Shown: one piece after another, positions 32,527-41,151 of the stretch | Layout of the letters: every line of letters starts with the position of its first letter | How positions within the stretch are numbered: position 1 is the stretch's first letter | Assembly: GCF_014695395.1 (NCBI RefSeq) | Contig: NZ_JACJOF010000027.1 | Span: forward strand, 558,001-622,000 | Direction of reading: 5' to 3' | DNA length: 64,000 nucleotides | Origin: Nodosilinea sp. FACHB-131 | GTDB lineage: Bacteria; Cyanobacteriota; Cyanobacteriia; Phormidesmidales; Phormidesmidaceae | Program-made: the position numbers and the translations under genes | The notes under the pieces: model-generated | Databases searched by the model: none | What the model saw: the letters and a program-made list of their open reading frames with translations, nothing else | What the model was told of the DNA's origin: nothing

Positions 32527-33543
32527 ATGTCAGACGAGCTAAAGCTATCTGAACTGGCTGCCGAACTGCGGCGATCGCTCGGCATCCTCCACAAACAAGA
32601 CATTCAAACAGCGGCGGATCGCCTGGGCACCTACGTGCGTTCCACCACCCAGCAACCCATTCTGCTAGGAGATGACTGCGCCGCCATCCCCGACGGCGAG
32701 GGCTACCTGCTGCTAGCCGCGGAGGGCATGTGGCCTACCCTGGTGGAGACTGATCCCTGGTTTGCCGGGTGGTGCGCCGTAATGGTCAACGTCAGCGACA
32801 TCTACGCCATGGGGGGCCGCCCGATCGCCGTAGTCGATACCATCTGGAGCCCATCCGCCGCATCAGTGGATCCCCTATGGCAGGGCATGGTGGCAGCATC
32901 TCAAGCCTTCAACGTGCCGATTGTGGGTGGGCATACCAGCTGCCATAGCCCCTACGCGGCTCTATCAGTCGCCATTCTAGGCAGGGCCCAGCGCCTGATC
33001 ACCAGCTTCAGCGCTCAACCGGGGGATGTGCTGCTCCACATTACCGATATGCAGGGGCACATGCACCCCCAGTACCCGTTTTGGAATGCGGCGACAGATT
33101 GTGAGCGCGATCGCCTACAAGCCAACCTAAATCTACTGCCTACCCTGGCCGAATCGAGCCTCTGCGACACCGGCAAAGACATCAGCATGGGCGGCATTGT
33201 GGGCACCACACTGATGCTGCTGGAGACATCAAACTGTGGGGCGGTGCTGGATTTAGGGGCGATCGCCCCACCCCCTCAAGTAGACTTGCTGCCCTGGCTG
33301 CTCAGCTTCCCCAGCTACGGCTACCTGCTCAGCGTCCGTCCCGAAGCTGTAGCGCAAATACAGCCCCAGTTCCACAGCCGAGGGCTGGTGTGTGAACCCG
33401 TGGGCAGAATTACTGATGGGCAAACCCTCACCCTTCGGCTTGGCAATGCTGCCCTCTGCTTTTGGAACTTCGCTACCGAATCTCTTACTGGATTTAGCCG
33501 GGGTGAACAGCTCAGAAAAAACTATGACTCACGATCTGCATAA
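32527..33543 (+). CDS. MSMEG_0567 / Sll0787 family AIR-synthase-like protein (Nit1C cluster)
   Basis: About 338 residues from the ATG at 32527. It belongs to the PurM/ThiL ATP-binding superfamily: LLGDDCAAIPDGEGYLLLAAEGMWPTLVETDPWFAGWCAVMVNVSDIYAMGGRPIAVVDTIW holds the conserved D-D and nucleotide-binding Asp residues. FNVPIVGGHTSCHSPYAALSVAILGRA and DTGKDISMGGIVGTTLMLLETS are the metal-binding strands. These enzymes phosphorylate a substrate at the expense of ATP. The substrate here is unknown, but the gene is restricted to nitrilase clusters. The longer frame from 32485 starts inside repeat DNA and is unlikely. Confidence 0.92.
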   Translation: MSDELKLSELAAELRRSLGILHKQDIQTAADRLGTYVRSTTQQPILLGDDCAAIPDGEGYLLLAAEGMWPTLVETDPWFAGWCAVMVNVSDIYAMGGRPIAVVDTIWSPSAASVDPLWQGMVAASQAFNVPIVGGHTSCHSPYAALSVAILGRAQRLITSFSAQPGDVLLHITDMQGHMHPQYPFWNAATDCERDRLQANLNLLPTLAESSLCDTGKDISMGGIVGTTLMLLETSNCGAVLDLGAIAPPPQVDLLPWLLSFPSYGYLLSVRPEAVAQIQPQFHSRGLVCEPVGRITDGQTLTLRLGNAALCFWNFATESLTGFSRGEQLRKNYDSRSA

Positions 33544-33592
33544 TTTATAACAGAGAGTATCGCTGGTTCTTACCGTTGCGAGGGCGCTGCCT

Positions 33593-34147
33593 ATGACTAT
33601 TGCCACACAATTACTTACCCTCGATGAGTTTCTAGAACTCCCTGAAACCAAGCCCGCCTCAGAGTTTATCAATGGCAAAATCATTCAAAAACCCATGCCC
33701 CAGGGAGAGCATAGCCGATTGCAAGGTAAACTCAGCACCGCCATTAATGCGGTGACTGAGACAGCTCAAACAGCTTATGCATTCCCAGAATTACGCTGCT
33801 CATTTGGAGGAGCATCGATCGTTCCAGACATCGCAGTTGTTCGCTGGCAAAGAATTCCTCGCCAAGCGTCTGGTCGTATCCTAAATCGTTTCCCCATTCA
33901 TCCCGATTGGTCTATTGAAATCCTATCGCCCGAGCAGAGGCAATCCCGAGTACTGAGCAACCTACTCCACTGTGCTCAGCATGGCACTGAGCTAGGTTGG
34001 CTAATTGATCCAGCCGATGAGACCGTTCTGATTGTTTGGCCCGACCAACGGGTGCAGTTCTTTGAAGGAGAGGCGCTGCTGCCTGTGATTGAAGGAGTTG
34101 AGCTATCGCTCACGGTTGCTCAGATCTTTGGCTGGTTAGTCCTTTGA
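33593..34147 (+). CDS. Uma2 family (DUF820) protein inserted in the nitrilase cluster
   Basis: A 184-residue Uma2 protein with LTLDEFLELPETKPASEFINGKIIQKPMPQGEHSRLQGKLSTAIN at the start. Its core has ELRCSFGGASIVPDIAVVRWQRIP, WSIEILSPEQRQSRVLSNLLHCAQHGTELGWLIDP and TVLIVWPDQRVQFF; the D, E and possibly Q/R residues stand at the PD-(D/E)xK positions. It is not a normal member of the nitrilase cluster. Its stop TGA shares a base with the ATG of the glycosyltransferase gene, so the two are translationally coupled. Confidence 0.92.
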   Translation: MTIATQLLTLDEFLELPETKPASEFINGKIIQKPMPQGEHSRLQGKLSTAINAVTETAQTAYAFPELRCSFGGASIVPDIAVVRWQRIPRQASGRILNRFPIHPDWSIEILSPEQRQSRVLSNLLHCAQHGTELGWLIDPADETVLIVWPDQRVQFFEGEALLPVIEGVELSLTVAQIFGWLVL

Positions 34148-35322
34148 TGGTTTCTCCCCTCAGTGTTGCTCTACTTACCTACTCCACCAAGCTAAGGGGT
34201 AGTGTTGTGCATACCTTAGAGTTGGCGACAGCATTAACAGAGTTAGGGCATCAAGTTTGCGTTTACGCCCTTGATAAAGATGGTCAAGGCTTTGAGCGAG
34301 CGGTGCCAGCCAAAGTCCAGCTAGTACCTGCCGCGTCACCCCCGGCTAGCCTGTCTCCTGACCAGGCCACTGACGCGCTGATTCGTCAGCGCATTCAAGA
34401 ATTTGTCGATTACTTTATAGCCCATCCCGAAGCCTGTCACGACATCTACCACGCCCAGGACTGTATTGGGGCCAACGCTTTGGTGCAGCTGCGGCAGCAA
34501 GGCCGAGTGCCCAACGTGGTGCGTACCGTTCACCACATCGAAGACTACCCCAGCATTTATCTCCAGCAGTGCCAAGATAAGTCAATTCGCGACCCAGACC
34601 TCTGCCTGTGCGTGAGCGATCGCTGGCACCAAGCCCTCCGCAACGAGTACGGCATCGAATCCCCCAGAGTGCTCAATGGCGTCGACTTACGACGATTCTC
34701 CTCAACCCTCTCAGGCCAAGAAGACGCCCTTAAAGCTCGCTACCGTCTCACGGGCTCCCCCATTTATCTCACGGTGGGCGGCATTGAACCGCGTAAGAAT
34801 TCTCTGCGCTTGTTAGAGGCTTTTGCCCAAGTGCTGACTACCTATCCCCAGGCTCAGTTAGTTATTGCCGGTGGAGCTACCCTGTTTGACTACGAACCCT
34901 ACCGGCAAGGATTTCTCGCGCTAGCCGAAAGCCTGGCGCAGCAGCACGGGCCACTGATCGGTAAGTCAGTAATTTTGCCGGGAGTAATTGCTGATGATGA
35001 GCTGCCTGCTCTGTATCGCACCGCCAATGTGTTTTGCTTTCCCTCGACTAAAGAAGGCTGGGGGTTGGTGGTGTTAGAGGCGATCGCCTCAGGCTTACCC
35101 GTTATTACCGCTGACCAGCCCCCCTTTACCGAATTTCTCAGCTCAAAGCAGGCTCTATTAGTCAATCCTGACTCGCCCTCGGCTATTGCCGCAGCTATGC
35201 TTGCGGTGCTCGACTCCAAGGCGGCTGATCAGCTCGTCCAGCATAGTCAGGCGGTGCTACCCAACTACACCTGGAATAAATCGGCCAGTCTGCACGTTAC
35301 CCACTATCAAACCTTGATATAG
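34147..35322 (+). CDS. MSMEG_0565-family glycosyltransferase (Nit1C cluster)
   Basis: A 391-residue GT4-type GT-B enzyme starting at the ATG at 34147. The N-terminal domain has LTYSTKLRGSVVHTLELATALTELGHQVCVYALD and HDIYHAQDCIGANALVQL...VRTVHHIEDY. The nucleotide-sugar-binding domain has YLTVGGIEPRKNSLRLLEAFAQVL and the E-x7-E signature region FCFPSTKEGWGLVVLEAIASGLPVITADQPPFTEFL. The family co-occurs with nitrilase clusters, which suggests a glycosylated product or intermediate; the sugar and acceptor are unknown. It ends the cluster. Confidence 0.93.
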   Translation: MVSPLSVALLTYSTKLRGSVVHTLELATALTELGHQVCVYALDKDGQGFERAVPAKVQLVPAASPPASLSPDQATDALIRQRIQEFVDYFIAHPEACHDIYHAQDCIGANALVQLRQQGRVPNVVRTVHHIEDYPSIYLQQCQDKSIRDPDLCLCVSDRWHQALRNEYGIESPRVLNGVDLRRFSSTLSGQEDALKARYRLTGSPIYLTVGGIEPRKNSLRLLEAFAQVLTTYPQAQLVIAGGATLFDYEPYRQGFLALAESLAQQHGPLIGKSVILPGVIADDELPALYRTANVFCFPSTKEGWGLVVLEAIASGLPVITADQPPFTEFLSSKQALLVNPDSPSAIAAAMLAVLDSKAADQLVQHSQAVLPNYTWNKSASLHVTHYQTLI

Positions 35323-35490
35323 CGGCAGATTTGGCGTTCAAACCTCGTTCAGCAGAGAGAATTCTGACTACCATAGATGCAGGATAGCCGCTACAGAGTC
35401 GAGCACGGCTGCCGGTCAAATTTATAAAAACGCGTTTTTGGAACCTGACTGGGTTCCCAATCATCTGTTCACCTCAAGAGGGTCGTCTGA

Positions 35491-36108
35491 GTGGCTGCTG
35501 CCATGGTCAATGCCGTTTCTACCCCTGCCCCTGCCGATGCGCTGCCCCTAGTCGATGCCCCACTCGATGAGGTGCAGCTCAGTTTGCCCGTCGATGAGCC
35601 CGCCCCAGAGCCATTGACTATTCCTCCAGCGACGCTAGCTCTGGCAGCCCAAGACGTGCGTATGGTGCTGCGCGAGCAAAATGAGCAAAGCCAAATCTTG
35701 ACCACCAAGCTCAATATTTTGTTTGTGGCCAACGGGGCGCTGCTCACTAGCCTCAGCATTTCGCGGCTGCTGGTGAGCGGCAGCGTGTTTAGCATCGCCG
35801 AAATCATTGGGTTTTTGGCTAGCTTCTCGCTGCTGATGGGTGCGTTTTTGCCCCGCCAGGTAGCCGTTACTCCCAATCTAGAAGATCGTAAATTTTTAGA
35901 AACCTATCTGGCCTTGCCTGAGCAAGATTACCAGCTACAAATGCTGGTAAACCTGTCTGAAACCTACAATGCCAACAAGCAGCGGCTTGAAGATACTTCG
36001 CAAAGCCTTAAATATGCGGCCTACACCATCTGGAGCACAACTGTTATCATGCTGGTACATATCCTGGTAATTTACGTGGCTACCGGGTCATCTTCTGGGT
36101 TAATCTAG
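35491..36108 (+). CDS. Unknown 3-TM membrane protein with PycTM-like layout
   Basis: A 205-residue protein starting at GTG 35491, with AGAGGG about 9 nt upstream. Residues 1-55 are Pro/Ala-rich and probably disordered. Then come a helix (LREQNEQSQILTTK) and a two-helix membrane hairpin: LNILFVANGALLTSLSISRLL, then SIAEIIGFLASFSLLMGAF. A cytoplasmic helical stretch (NLEDRKFLETYLALPEQDYQLQMLVNLSETYNANKQRLEDTSQSLKYA) follows, and a last membrane helix TTVIMLVHILVIYVATG. I do not recognise a named family. The order 2 TM, helix, 1 TM resembles membrane effectors of cyclic-nucleotide defence systems, but no cyclase gene is nearby. Confidence 0.7.
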   Translation: MAAAMVNAVSTPAPADALPLVDAPLDEVQLSLPVDEPAPEPLTIPPATLALAAQDVRMVLREQNEQSQILTTKLNILFVANGALLTSLSISRLLVSGSVFSIAEIIGFLASFSLLMGAFLPRQVAVTPNLEDRKFLETYLALPEQDYQLQMLVNLSETYNANKQRLEDTSQSLKYAAYTIWSTTVIMLVHILVIYVATGSSSGLI

Positions 36109-36178
36109 CGCCAGTCTAGAGACTCTGGCTAGAAGCTCTGGCTCTAACGTTTTTGACCGCATTTAGCGGGAAACCAGT

Positions 36179-36517
36179 ATGAGTGATGGACAGCAAGAAA
36201 CGACTCTAGAGCGGCGCGTAGCGTTGCCAGATCCAGATGTGAGCAACATTACCGTGCTCACCGAGAGTTTGCCCAACGAGCCCGTGCTGCCCTGGCACCA
36301 CTTTGACTCTCCCTGGCTCGATCGTGACACCGAAGTGCCCCCTGAGGAAAGTGAAGCTGAAGCCACCTCAGAAGCCAGCCCTGATTCTGAACCCACCGAG
36401 CAGCTGACCCTAGAGTTAGAGGTGCCAGTGAGTTCCTTAGATCCGGTGGGTTCCTTGGACTCGGTGGATTCCTTAGACAACGTATCTGGTGATGTAACCA
36501 CAGAATCTGCTGCCTAG
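36179..36517 (+). CDS. Small acidic protein with a C-terminal SLDxV repeat
   Basis: A 112-residue, strongly acidic, low-complexity protein: MSDGQQETTLERRVALPDPDVSNITVLTE, a WHHFDSPWLDRD patch, then a run of E, S, T and P. The end carries three 6-residue repeats (SLDPVG, SLDSVD, SLDNVS) encoded by 18-bp tandem repeats near 36431-36484. The frame follows the membrane protein by 70 nt in the same direction. The opposite strand is also open here, so coding is likely but not certain. Probably disordered; function unknown. Confidence 0.5.
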   Translation: MSDGQQETTLERRVALPDPDVSNITVLTESLPNEPVLPWHHFDSPWLDRDTEVPPEESEAEATSEASPDSEPTEQLTLELEVPVSSLDPVGSLDSVDSLDNVSGDVTTESAA

Positions 36518-36638
36518 AATGAGTTTTGGCGGCGCGGCTTGTAAGCAGAAGCGATCGCCGCAGGATTTCAACAGCACTAGGCCAGACCGATCGCGCTAAA
36601 GACGTAATGGATGCGATCGCCAGTTTTTTGCATCGGAA

Positions 36639-37121
36639 TTAGGCCAATGAACCTGAGCCGCCGAGCTGGTCCATATCCATATCGAGCTGGGGCTTTTCGT
36701 TATAGGTAATCCAGTGCAAATTTAGGGTTGTGAGAATATCGACCAGCTGATCAAAATCTGCCGGTTTGACAATGTAGGCATTGGCCCCTAAATCATAGAT
36801 GTGATTGATATCAGCAAACTCCCTGGATGACGTCAGCACAACCACAGGTAAGCGGCGAAAATGGGGATGTTGCCGAATCCACGACAGCACCTCTGCCCCC
36901 GACCGGCGCGGCAGTTTGAGATCGAGCAGTACGAGCACAGGTAGCGGGTAAGCTGCGCGATCGCCGTAGGGGGCGTCTCCAGAGAGGTAACCTACGGCGG
37001 CATCGCCGTCACTCACCACCTGTAGCGGCGTGATGATTCCAGCCTTGCGAGCAGCCCGCTGCACCAGAAAAACATCCTTTGGATTATCCTCGACCAGGAG
37101 TATGGTGTGTTCCGTGTTCAT
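36639..37121 (-). CDS. Rcp1-like CheY-type response regulator
   Basis: A 160-residue single receiver domain from the ATG at 37121. The acidic pocket is E11-D12, the phospho-acceptor D67 lies in LVLLDLKLPRRSG, and the switch residues are T/S in VVLTSSRE and K in YIVKPADF. A short acidic tail follows. It resembles the small regulators paired with cyanobacterial phytochrome-type kinases. Its ATG overlaps the stop of the upstream kinase (ATGA), so it is the third gene of a coupled kinase-kinase-regulator operon. Confidence 0.94.
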   Translation of the reverse strand: MNTEHTILLVEDNPKDVFLVQRAARKAGIITPLQVVSDGDAAVGYLSGDAPYGDRAAYPLPVLVLLDLKLPRRSGAEVLSWIRQHPHFRRLPVVVLTSSREFADINHIYDLGANAYIVKPADFDQLVDILTTLNLHWITYNEKPQLDMDMDQLGGSGSLA

Positions 37122-38629
37122 CTCGCGACACCTTTGGCGCTCGGCAACTCCACCCAAAACCGGCTCCCTTGCCCCGGCTGAGATTCAACCCCCACCTGCC
37201 CTCCCATACGCTCCACTCCCTTGCGAACAATTGCTAGGCCAACCCCAGTACCTGGATATTCGGCCTCACCGTGCAGACGGGTAAAGGGGCTAAAAATTTC
37301 CTGCTGTCGATCTAGTTCAATACCTATCCCATTGTCTTCTACGTATAGTCGCACGGTAGAGGGTTCCCCGGCCCGCTCTTCAGCCCATACTCGCACCTGG
37401 GGCTGCACACCATCGGCGACAAATTTAATCGCGTTCGAGAGTAGGTTGATCACGACCTGCATGAGAATGAGGCGATTGGCCTGAACAATGGGTAACGGTT
37501 CGTCAATAGAAACGTGAGCCTGCTGGTGCTGAATGTTTGATTTGAGCTGGGTCACGACTTCGGCTAACACAGACGAGATGGTGACCGGCTCTAGCTGGAT
37601 CTCAGCGCGCCTTAAATGGCTATAGGTTAAGAGGTCAGTAATTAAAGTATTTAGGTGTTGGGCATTGGCCCCAATGCGCTGCAAAATTTCTAAAGAATTG
37701 GCGTCCAGCGTTTCACTCAGGTCTTCTCGCAAAATTTGAGCAAACCCCTGAATGGCTCGCAGGGGAGCCTGTAGATCGTGGGAAATAGAATATGTAAACT
37801 CCTCAAGATCTTGATTCACCGCTTCCAGCTCGGCAGTGCGTTCCTGCACTCGGGTTTCTAAGGTGGCATTGAGTTCCTGAAGGGCCACTTCGGCTTGTTT
37901 GCGGCTGGTAATGTCTTCGAGCAGCCCATCGACAACAGTAATCCCTTCAACGGTGTTTAGGGTGGTGGTCAACAGCGCCCAAAACTGGGTACCATCGCTT
38001 TTTTGCAGGTTCACCTCTCGCTCTTGCTGCTGGGGTGACGATTCATCCATTAGCTGCCTGTAGCAGTCGCGCATATCGAGCCAGTCTGCGGCATTGACTT
38101 GAGCCGGAGACTGTGCGCCCAGTAGCTCTAGAAAAGCGCGGTTTGCTTCAATCAATGTGCCGTCTGCATCAAACCTAAAAATGCCGATCTTGACCTGATT
38201 TAGCAACCGCTGCAAGCGAATTTCTACTAGAGCTGCCTGTTGCTGCCTTTCCCGTCGCTCTAGGGCAATCCGCACGGCGATGGGTACACGAATGTAGCGA
38301 TTTGGCTCTTTGATGATGTAGTCATCGAGGCCTAGCTTCATGGCTTCGACGGCGACTTCCTCGGTGCCCGTGTTGGTAAACATCACCACTGGGCAGTTGG
38401 GATACCGCTGTTTCACCATTTCTAAAATGTCTAGCCCGGTCGTCCAGCGCAACTGGAAGTCAGTGATCACAGCAGCAAAGTCACCGATCGCGATCGCCCG
38501 ATTTAATTCCCCAGAACTGGTGATTTCTTGAACATCTAGCGCATCAAATTCCCGCTGCAATTCCCGTAGAACCAGGGCGCGATCGCTGCGGTTGTCATCG
38601 ATCAGAAGAATGCGGAGGGGTGAGGTCAT
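37118..38629 (-). CDS. Receiver-PAS-histidine kinase
   Basis: A 503-residue cytosolic hybrid protein. Residues 1-125 form a receiver domain (ILLIDDN, phospho-site D57 in AVITDFQLRWTTG, and an IIKEP lysine). A PAS domain follows (about 140-255, KIGIFRFDADGTLIEANRAFLELLG) and a coiled coil. The kinase core has the phospho-His near 285 in SISHDLQAPLRAIQGFAQ, then N box NLLSNAIKFV, G1 VEDNGIGI, F FTRLHG and G2 GTGVGLAIVRKGVERMGG. These are phytochrome-kinase-like features. The start lies inside the end of the upstream kinase gene. Confidence 0.95.
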   Translation of the reverse strand: MTSPLRILLIDDNRSDRALVLRELQREFDALDVQEITSSGELNRAIAIGDFAAVITDFQLRWTTGLDILEMVKQRYPNCPVVMFTNTGTEEVAVEAMKLGLDDYIIKEPNRYIRVPIAVRIALERRERQQQAALVEIRLQRLLNQVKIGIFRFDADGTLIEANRAFLELLGAQSPAQVNAADWLDMRDCYRQLMDESSPQQQEREVNLQKSDGTQFWALLTTTLNTVEGITVVDGLLEDITSRKQAEVALQELNATLETRVQERTAELEAVNQDLEEFTYSISHDLQAPLRAIQGFAQILREDLSETLDANSLEILQRIGANAQHLNTLITDLLTYSHLRRAEIQLEPVTISSVLAEVVTQLKSNIQHQQAHVSIDEPLPIVQANRLILMQVVINLLSNAIKFVADGVQPQVRVWAEERAGEPSTVRLYVEDNGIGIELDRQQEIFSPFTRLHGEAEYPGTGVGLAIVRKGVERMGGQVGVESQPGQGSRFWVELPSAKGVAR

Positions 38630-41054
38630 GGGTTTCTTCGTTCAGAGCGAGAACAACACCGGGCAGTGCAATCCAAAACCGGCTCCCATGACCCAGTTGC
38701 GATTCCACTCCGGCTTGTCCACCCATCCGCTCTAGCCCTTTGCGCACAATGGCTAACCCAATGCCTGTACCAGGGTAGCTTTCGGCACCGTGCAGGCGTT
38801 CAAAGACGCGGAATATGCGCTCCTGGTGTTCAGGGCCAATGCCGATACCGTTGTCTACAATCCACAACCGTATCCAGCGGACATCATCTTGATACGTTTC
38901 TTCGGCAAAAATATCTATCTGGGGTTGGGTAGTGGGTGCCACAAACTTGATCGCGTTGCCGACTAGGTTAATGACGGCTTGAATCAGGGTTGAACGATGG
39001 GCCATAACTGAGGGCAAGGCCGCCGCAACGTTAATCTGAGCCTGCTTTTCCTCCATTTGAGCCGTTGACTGCTTCAAAGCTTCCTCTACGACTTCATTTA
39101 AATTGGTGGGCTGTAGATTGATTTGCGTACGCGTTAGGCGACTGTAGTCTAGCAAGTCACTGATCAGCCCATTCATCTGCACCGCATCGTCAATGATGGA
39201 GTCAACGTAGCTTTTGCAAAAATCTTCGATCTGGTCGCCACAGTCTTCTAACAGCGCTTGGGCAAAACCCTGCATAGTGCGCAGCGGTGCCCGCAGATCA
39301 TGGGAGACCGAATAGGTAAAGGCCTCTAGTTCCTGGTTGGTTTCGGCCAGTTGGGCGGTACGTTCTCTAACGCGCTGCTCTAGGGTGTCATTTAGTTGTT
39401 GGAGGGCGTCTTCGGCCTGCTTGCGATCGCTGATGTCTTCTACAACAGCAATGAAGTAATCGGGCTCTCTGGTGGGTTTTCGCACTAGAGATACCGTCAA
39501 GTTAATCCAGACCAGGGAATGGTCTTTGCGGATATAGCGTTTCTCCATGGAGTAGGTTTGAATCTCGTCGGCCAACATCTGGTGAAAGTAAGCAACATCA
39601 ATATCCAAGTCCTCTGCATAGGTGATGTCTTGAAACGTGCGTTGCAGCAATTCATCACGGGTATAGCCAACAATCTGACATAGCTTTTGATTGACCCGCA
39701 GCCAGCGACCGTCTGAGTTGACATGGGCAATGCCAACGGCGGCTTGGTTAAACGTAGAGCGAAACAACTGCTCCTGCTCGCGTAGCTCCGTCTCGGCCTG
39801 CAATCGCTCCTGGAGTTCGTGCTGGAGCTGTTGATTGGTAGCCTGAAGCCGCCAGCGCAGGCGAGACTGTTGCAGCGCGATCGCCAGCTGATTGGCTACC
39901 TCAATGACAATTTCCTGGGCTTCTTCATTAAAGGCCGCAGGTTCCACCGATGACAGGTTGAGTTCTCCGACTAGGGTGTTGTTTACCAGTAGGGGCACAC
40001 ACAGACAGCTCAAAAAGCCGTGCGATCGCAATCGCACCAGTACAGGTGGACAAGAATCGGCGGTGGGCAGGTTTTGAATGTAGCGAACCCCGTGCAGCAG
40101 GCTCTGTTCTGGGGCAAAGTCAGCCATGGCTAAACGGGTGCCCACAGGCATCGTCAGGTCCCCAGTCTGCCTAATTCCGGCTAGTACTTGCGCGGTTTCA
40201 GCTTCTAAATCGAATACGGCCACCAGCGCTTCTTGGTAGGGAACAACTTGACCCATTTGAATGAGGGCATTGTCAATCAGAGGTTTGTCCAGCTCCGTGG
40301 CCAAAATCGCTCGGTCGATGTCATGCAGAGCTGCCAGTCGCTGGGCGCTGCGCTGGAGTGAAATAGCCGATTGTTCGGATTCCTGGGTGCGGGCTTGGGC
40401 GGTTTGCAAGGCCCCTTCATAAACCCGCGATACCTGTAAAATTTGGCGATAGATAAAATAGGCCAGAACAACCCCGATGCCGATGGCCAAAAGCCCACTG
40501 GTCACAATTACCGATTGAGTCGCGGCTTGAGCCCTCTGGCTACGCTGATCTCGTAGTTGCTCCTCTGTGGCCACAAAAGTCGCGATCTGCTGTCGCATCT
40601 GATCCACAAGCTGTTTTCGGCCTCTAAGGTCGCTCAAAGATTCCAGTTCGCCCCGTTGCCTGCGGGCAATGGCCGGTAAAACCTGTTGTTCCCACTGCTG
40701 AAATGCGGCCGTCAGCTCAACAATGCGTTGGGCCTGACTTGGATTGTCTGCAACCAGAGTTTTCAACTCCTCCAAGCTAGGTTCAATCAGCGCATCGGCT
40801 TGCTCGTAGGGTTCCAAAAACTCAGGCTCTCCGGTCAGCAGGTAGCCGCGAAAGCCAGTCTCCATATCCAGCACCAGCTTTTGAGCTGAGTTGGCCTGCG
40901 CAATCACCTGCCCTGTGCGGTCTACCGACTCTAGGGCAGACAACAATCGAGTGATTTGCCAGATGGAGATCCCCGACAGCAGCAGCGGTAGGACAACGGG
41001 TAGGGCGATCGCAAGGGTTAGCCGCTGGCGAAAACGGATGTGGGGAATGGCCAA
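38595..41054 (-). CDS. CHASE3-GAF-PAS sensor histidine kinase
   Basis: An 819-residue membrane-bound sensor. A first membrane helix (residues 12-33) precedes a CHASE3 extracytoplasmic domain (VLDMETGFRGYLLTGEPEFLEPYEQA). A second helix (about 183-203, IVTSGLLAIGIGVVLAYFI), a GAF domain (about 240-400), a PAS/PAC domain (about 430-550, GIAHVNSDGRWLRVNQKLCQIVGYT) and the kinase follow. The phospho-His is near 586 in SVSHDLRAPLRTMQGFAQALLED, and the ATPase boxes NLVGNAIKFV, IVDNGIGIG and GTGIGLAIVRKGLERMGG are intact. It overlaps the next kinase gene by 35 nt. The signal is unknown. Confidence 0.95.
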   Translation of the reverse strand: MAIPHIRFRQRLTLAIALPVVLPLLLSGISIWQITRLLSALESVDRTGQVIAQANSAQKLVLDMETGFRGYLLTGEPEFLEPYEQADALIEPSLEELKTLVADNPSQAQRIVELTAAFQQWEQQVLPAIARRQRGELESLSDLRGRKQLVDQMRQQIATFVATEEQLRDQRSQRAQAATQSVIVTSGLLAIGIGVVLAYFIYRQILQVSRVYEGALQTAQARTQESEQSAISLQRSAQRLAALHDIDRAILATELDKPLIDNALIQMGQVVPYQEALVAVFDLEAETAQVLAGIRQTGDLTMPVGTRLAMADFAPEQSLLHGVRYIQNLPTADSCPPVLVRLRSHGFLSCLCVPLLVNNTLVGELNLSSVEPAAFNEEAQEIVIEVANQLAIALQQSRLRWRLQATNQQLQHELQERLQAETELREQEQLFRSTFNQAAVGIAHVNSDGRWLRVNQKLCQIVGYTRDELLQRTFQDITYAEDLDIDVAYFHQMLADEIQTYSMEKRYIRKDHSLVWINLTVSLVRKPTREPDYFIAVVEDISDRKQAEDALQQLNDTLEQRVRERTAQLAETNQELEAFTYSVSHDLRAPLRTMQGFAQALLEDCGDQIEDFCKSYVDSIIDDAVQMNGLISDLLDYSRLTRTQINLQPTNLNEVVEEALKQSTAQMEEKQAQINVAAALPSVMAHRSTLIQAVINLVGNAIKFVAPTTQPQIDIFAEETYQDDVRWIRLWIVDNGIGIGPEHQERIFRVFERLHGAESYPGTGIGLAIVRKGLERMGGQAGVESQLGHGSRFWIALPGVVLALNEETHDLTPPHSSDR

Positions 41055-41151
41055 GATCGTGCCTTTACGCTACTCCTGCCTTTCATACCTGATCGGCTCT
41101 CCCCATGGCTTCCGCCTAGGGACGGTTTTGAGGTAGCGTCACCGGCCAGGG

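Noticed and set aside
36163-36501. A 112-codon minus-strand frame opposite the acidic protein gene
   Set aside because: Ser/Thr-rich translation mirrors the repeat on the other strand. The plus frame has the better start context and gene direction.
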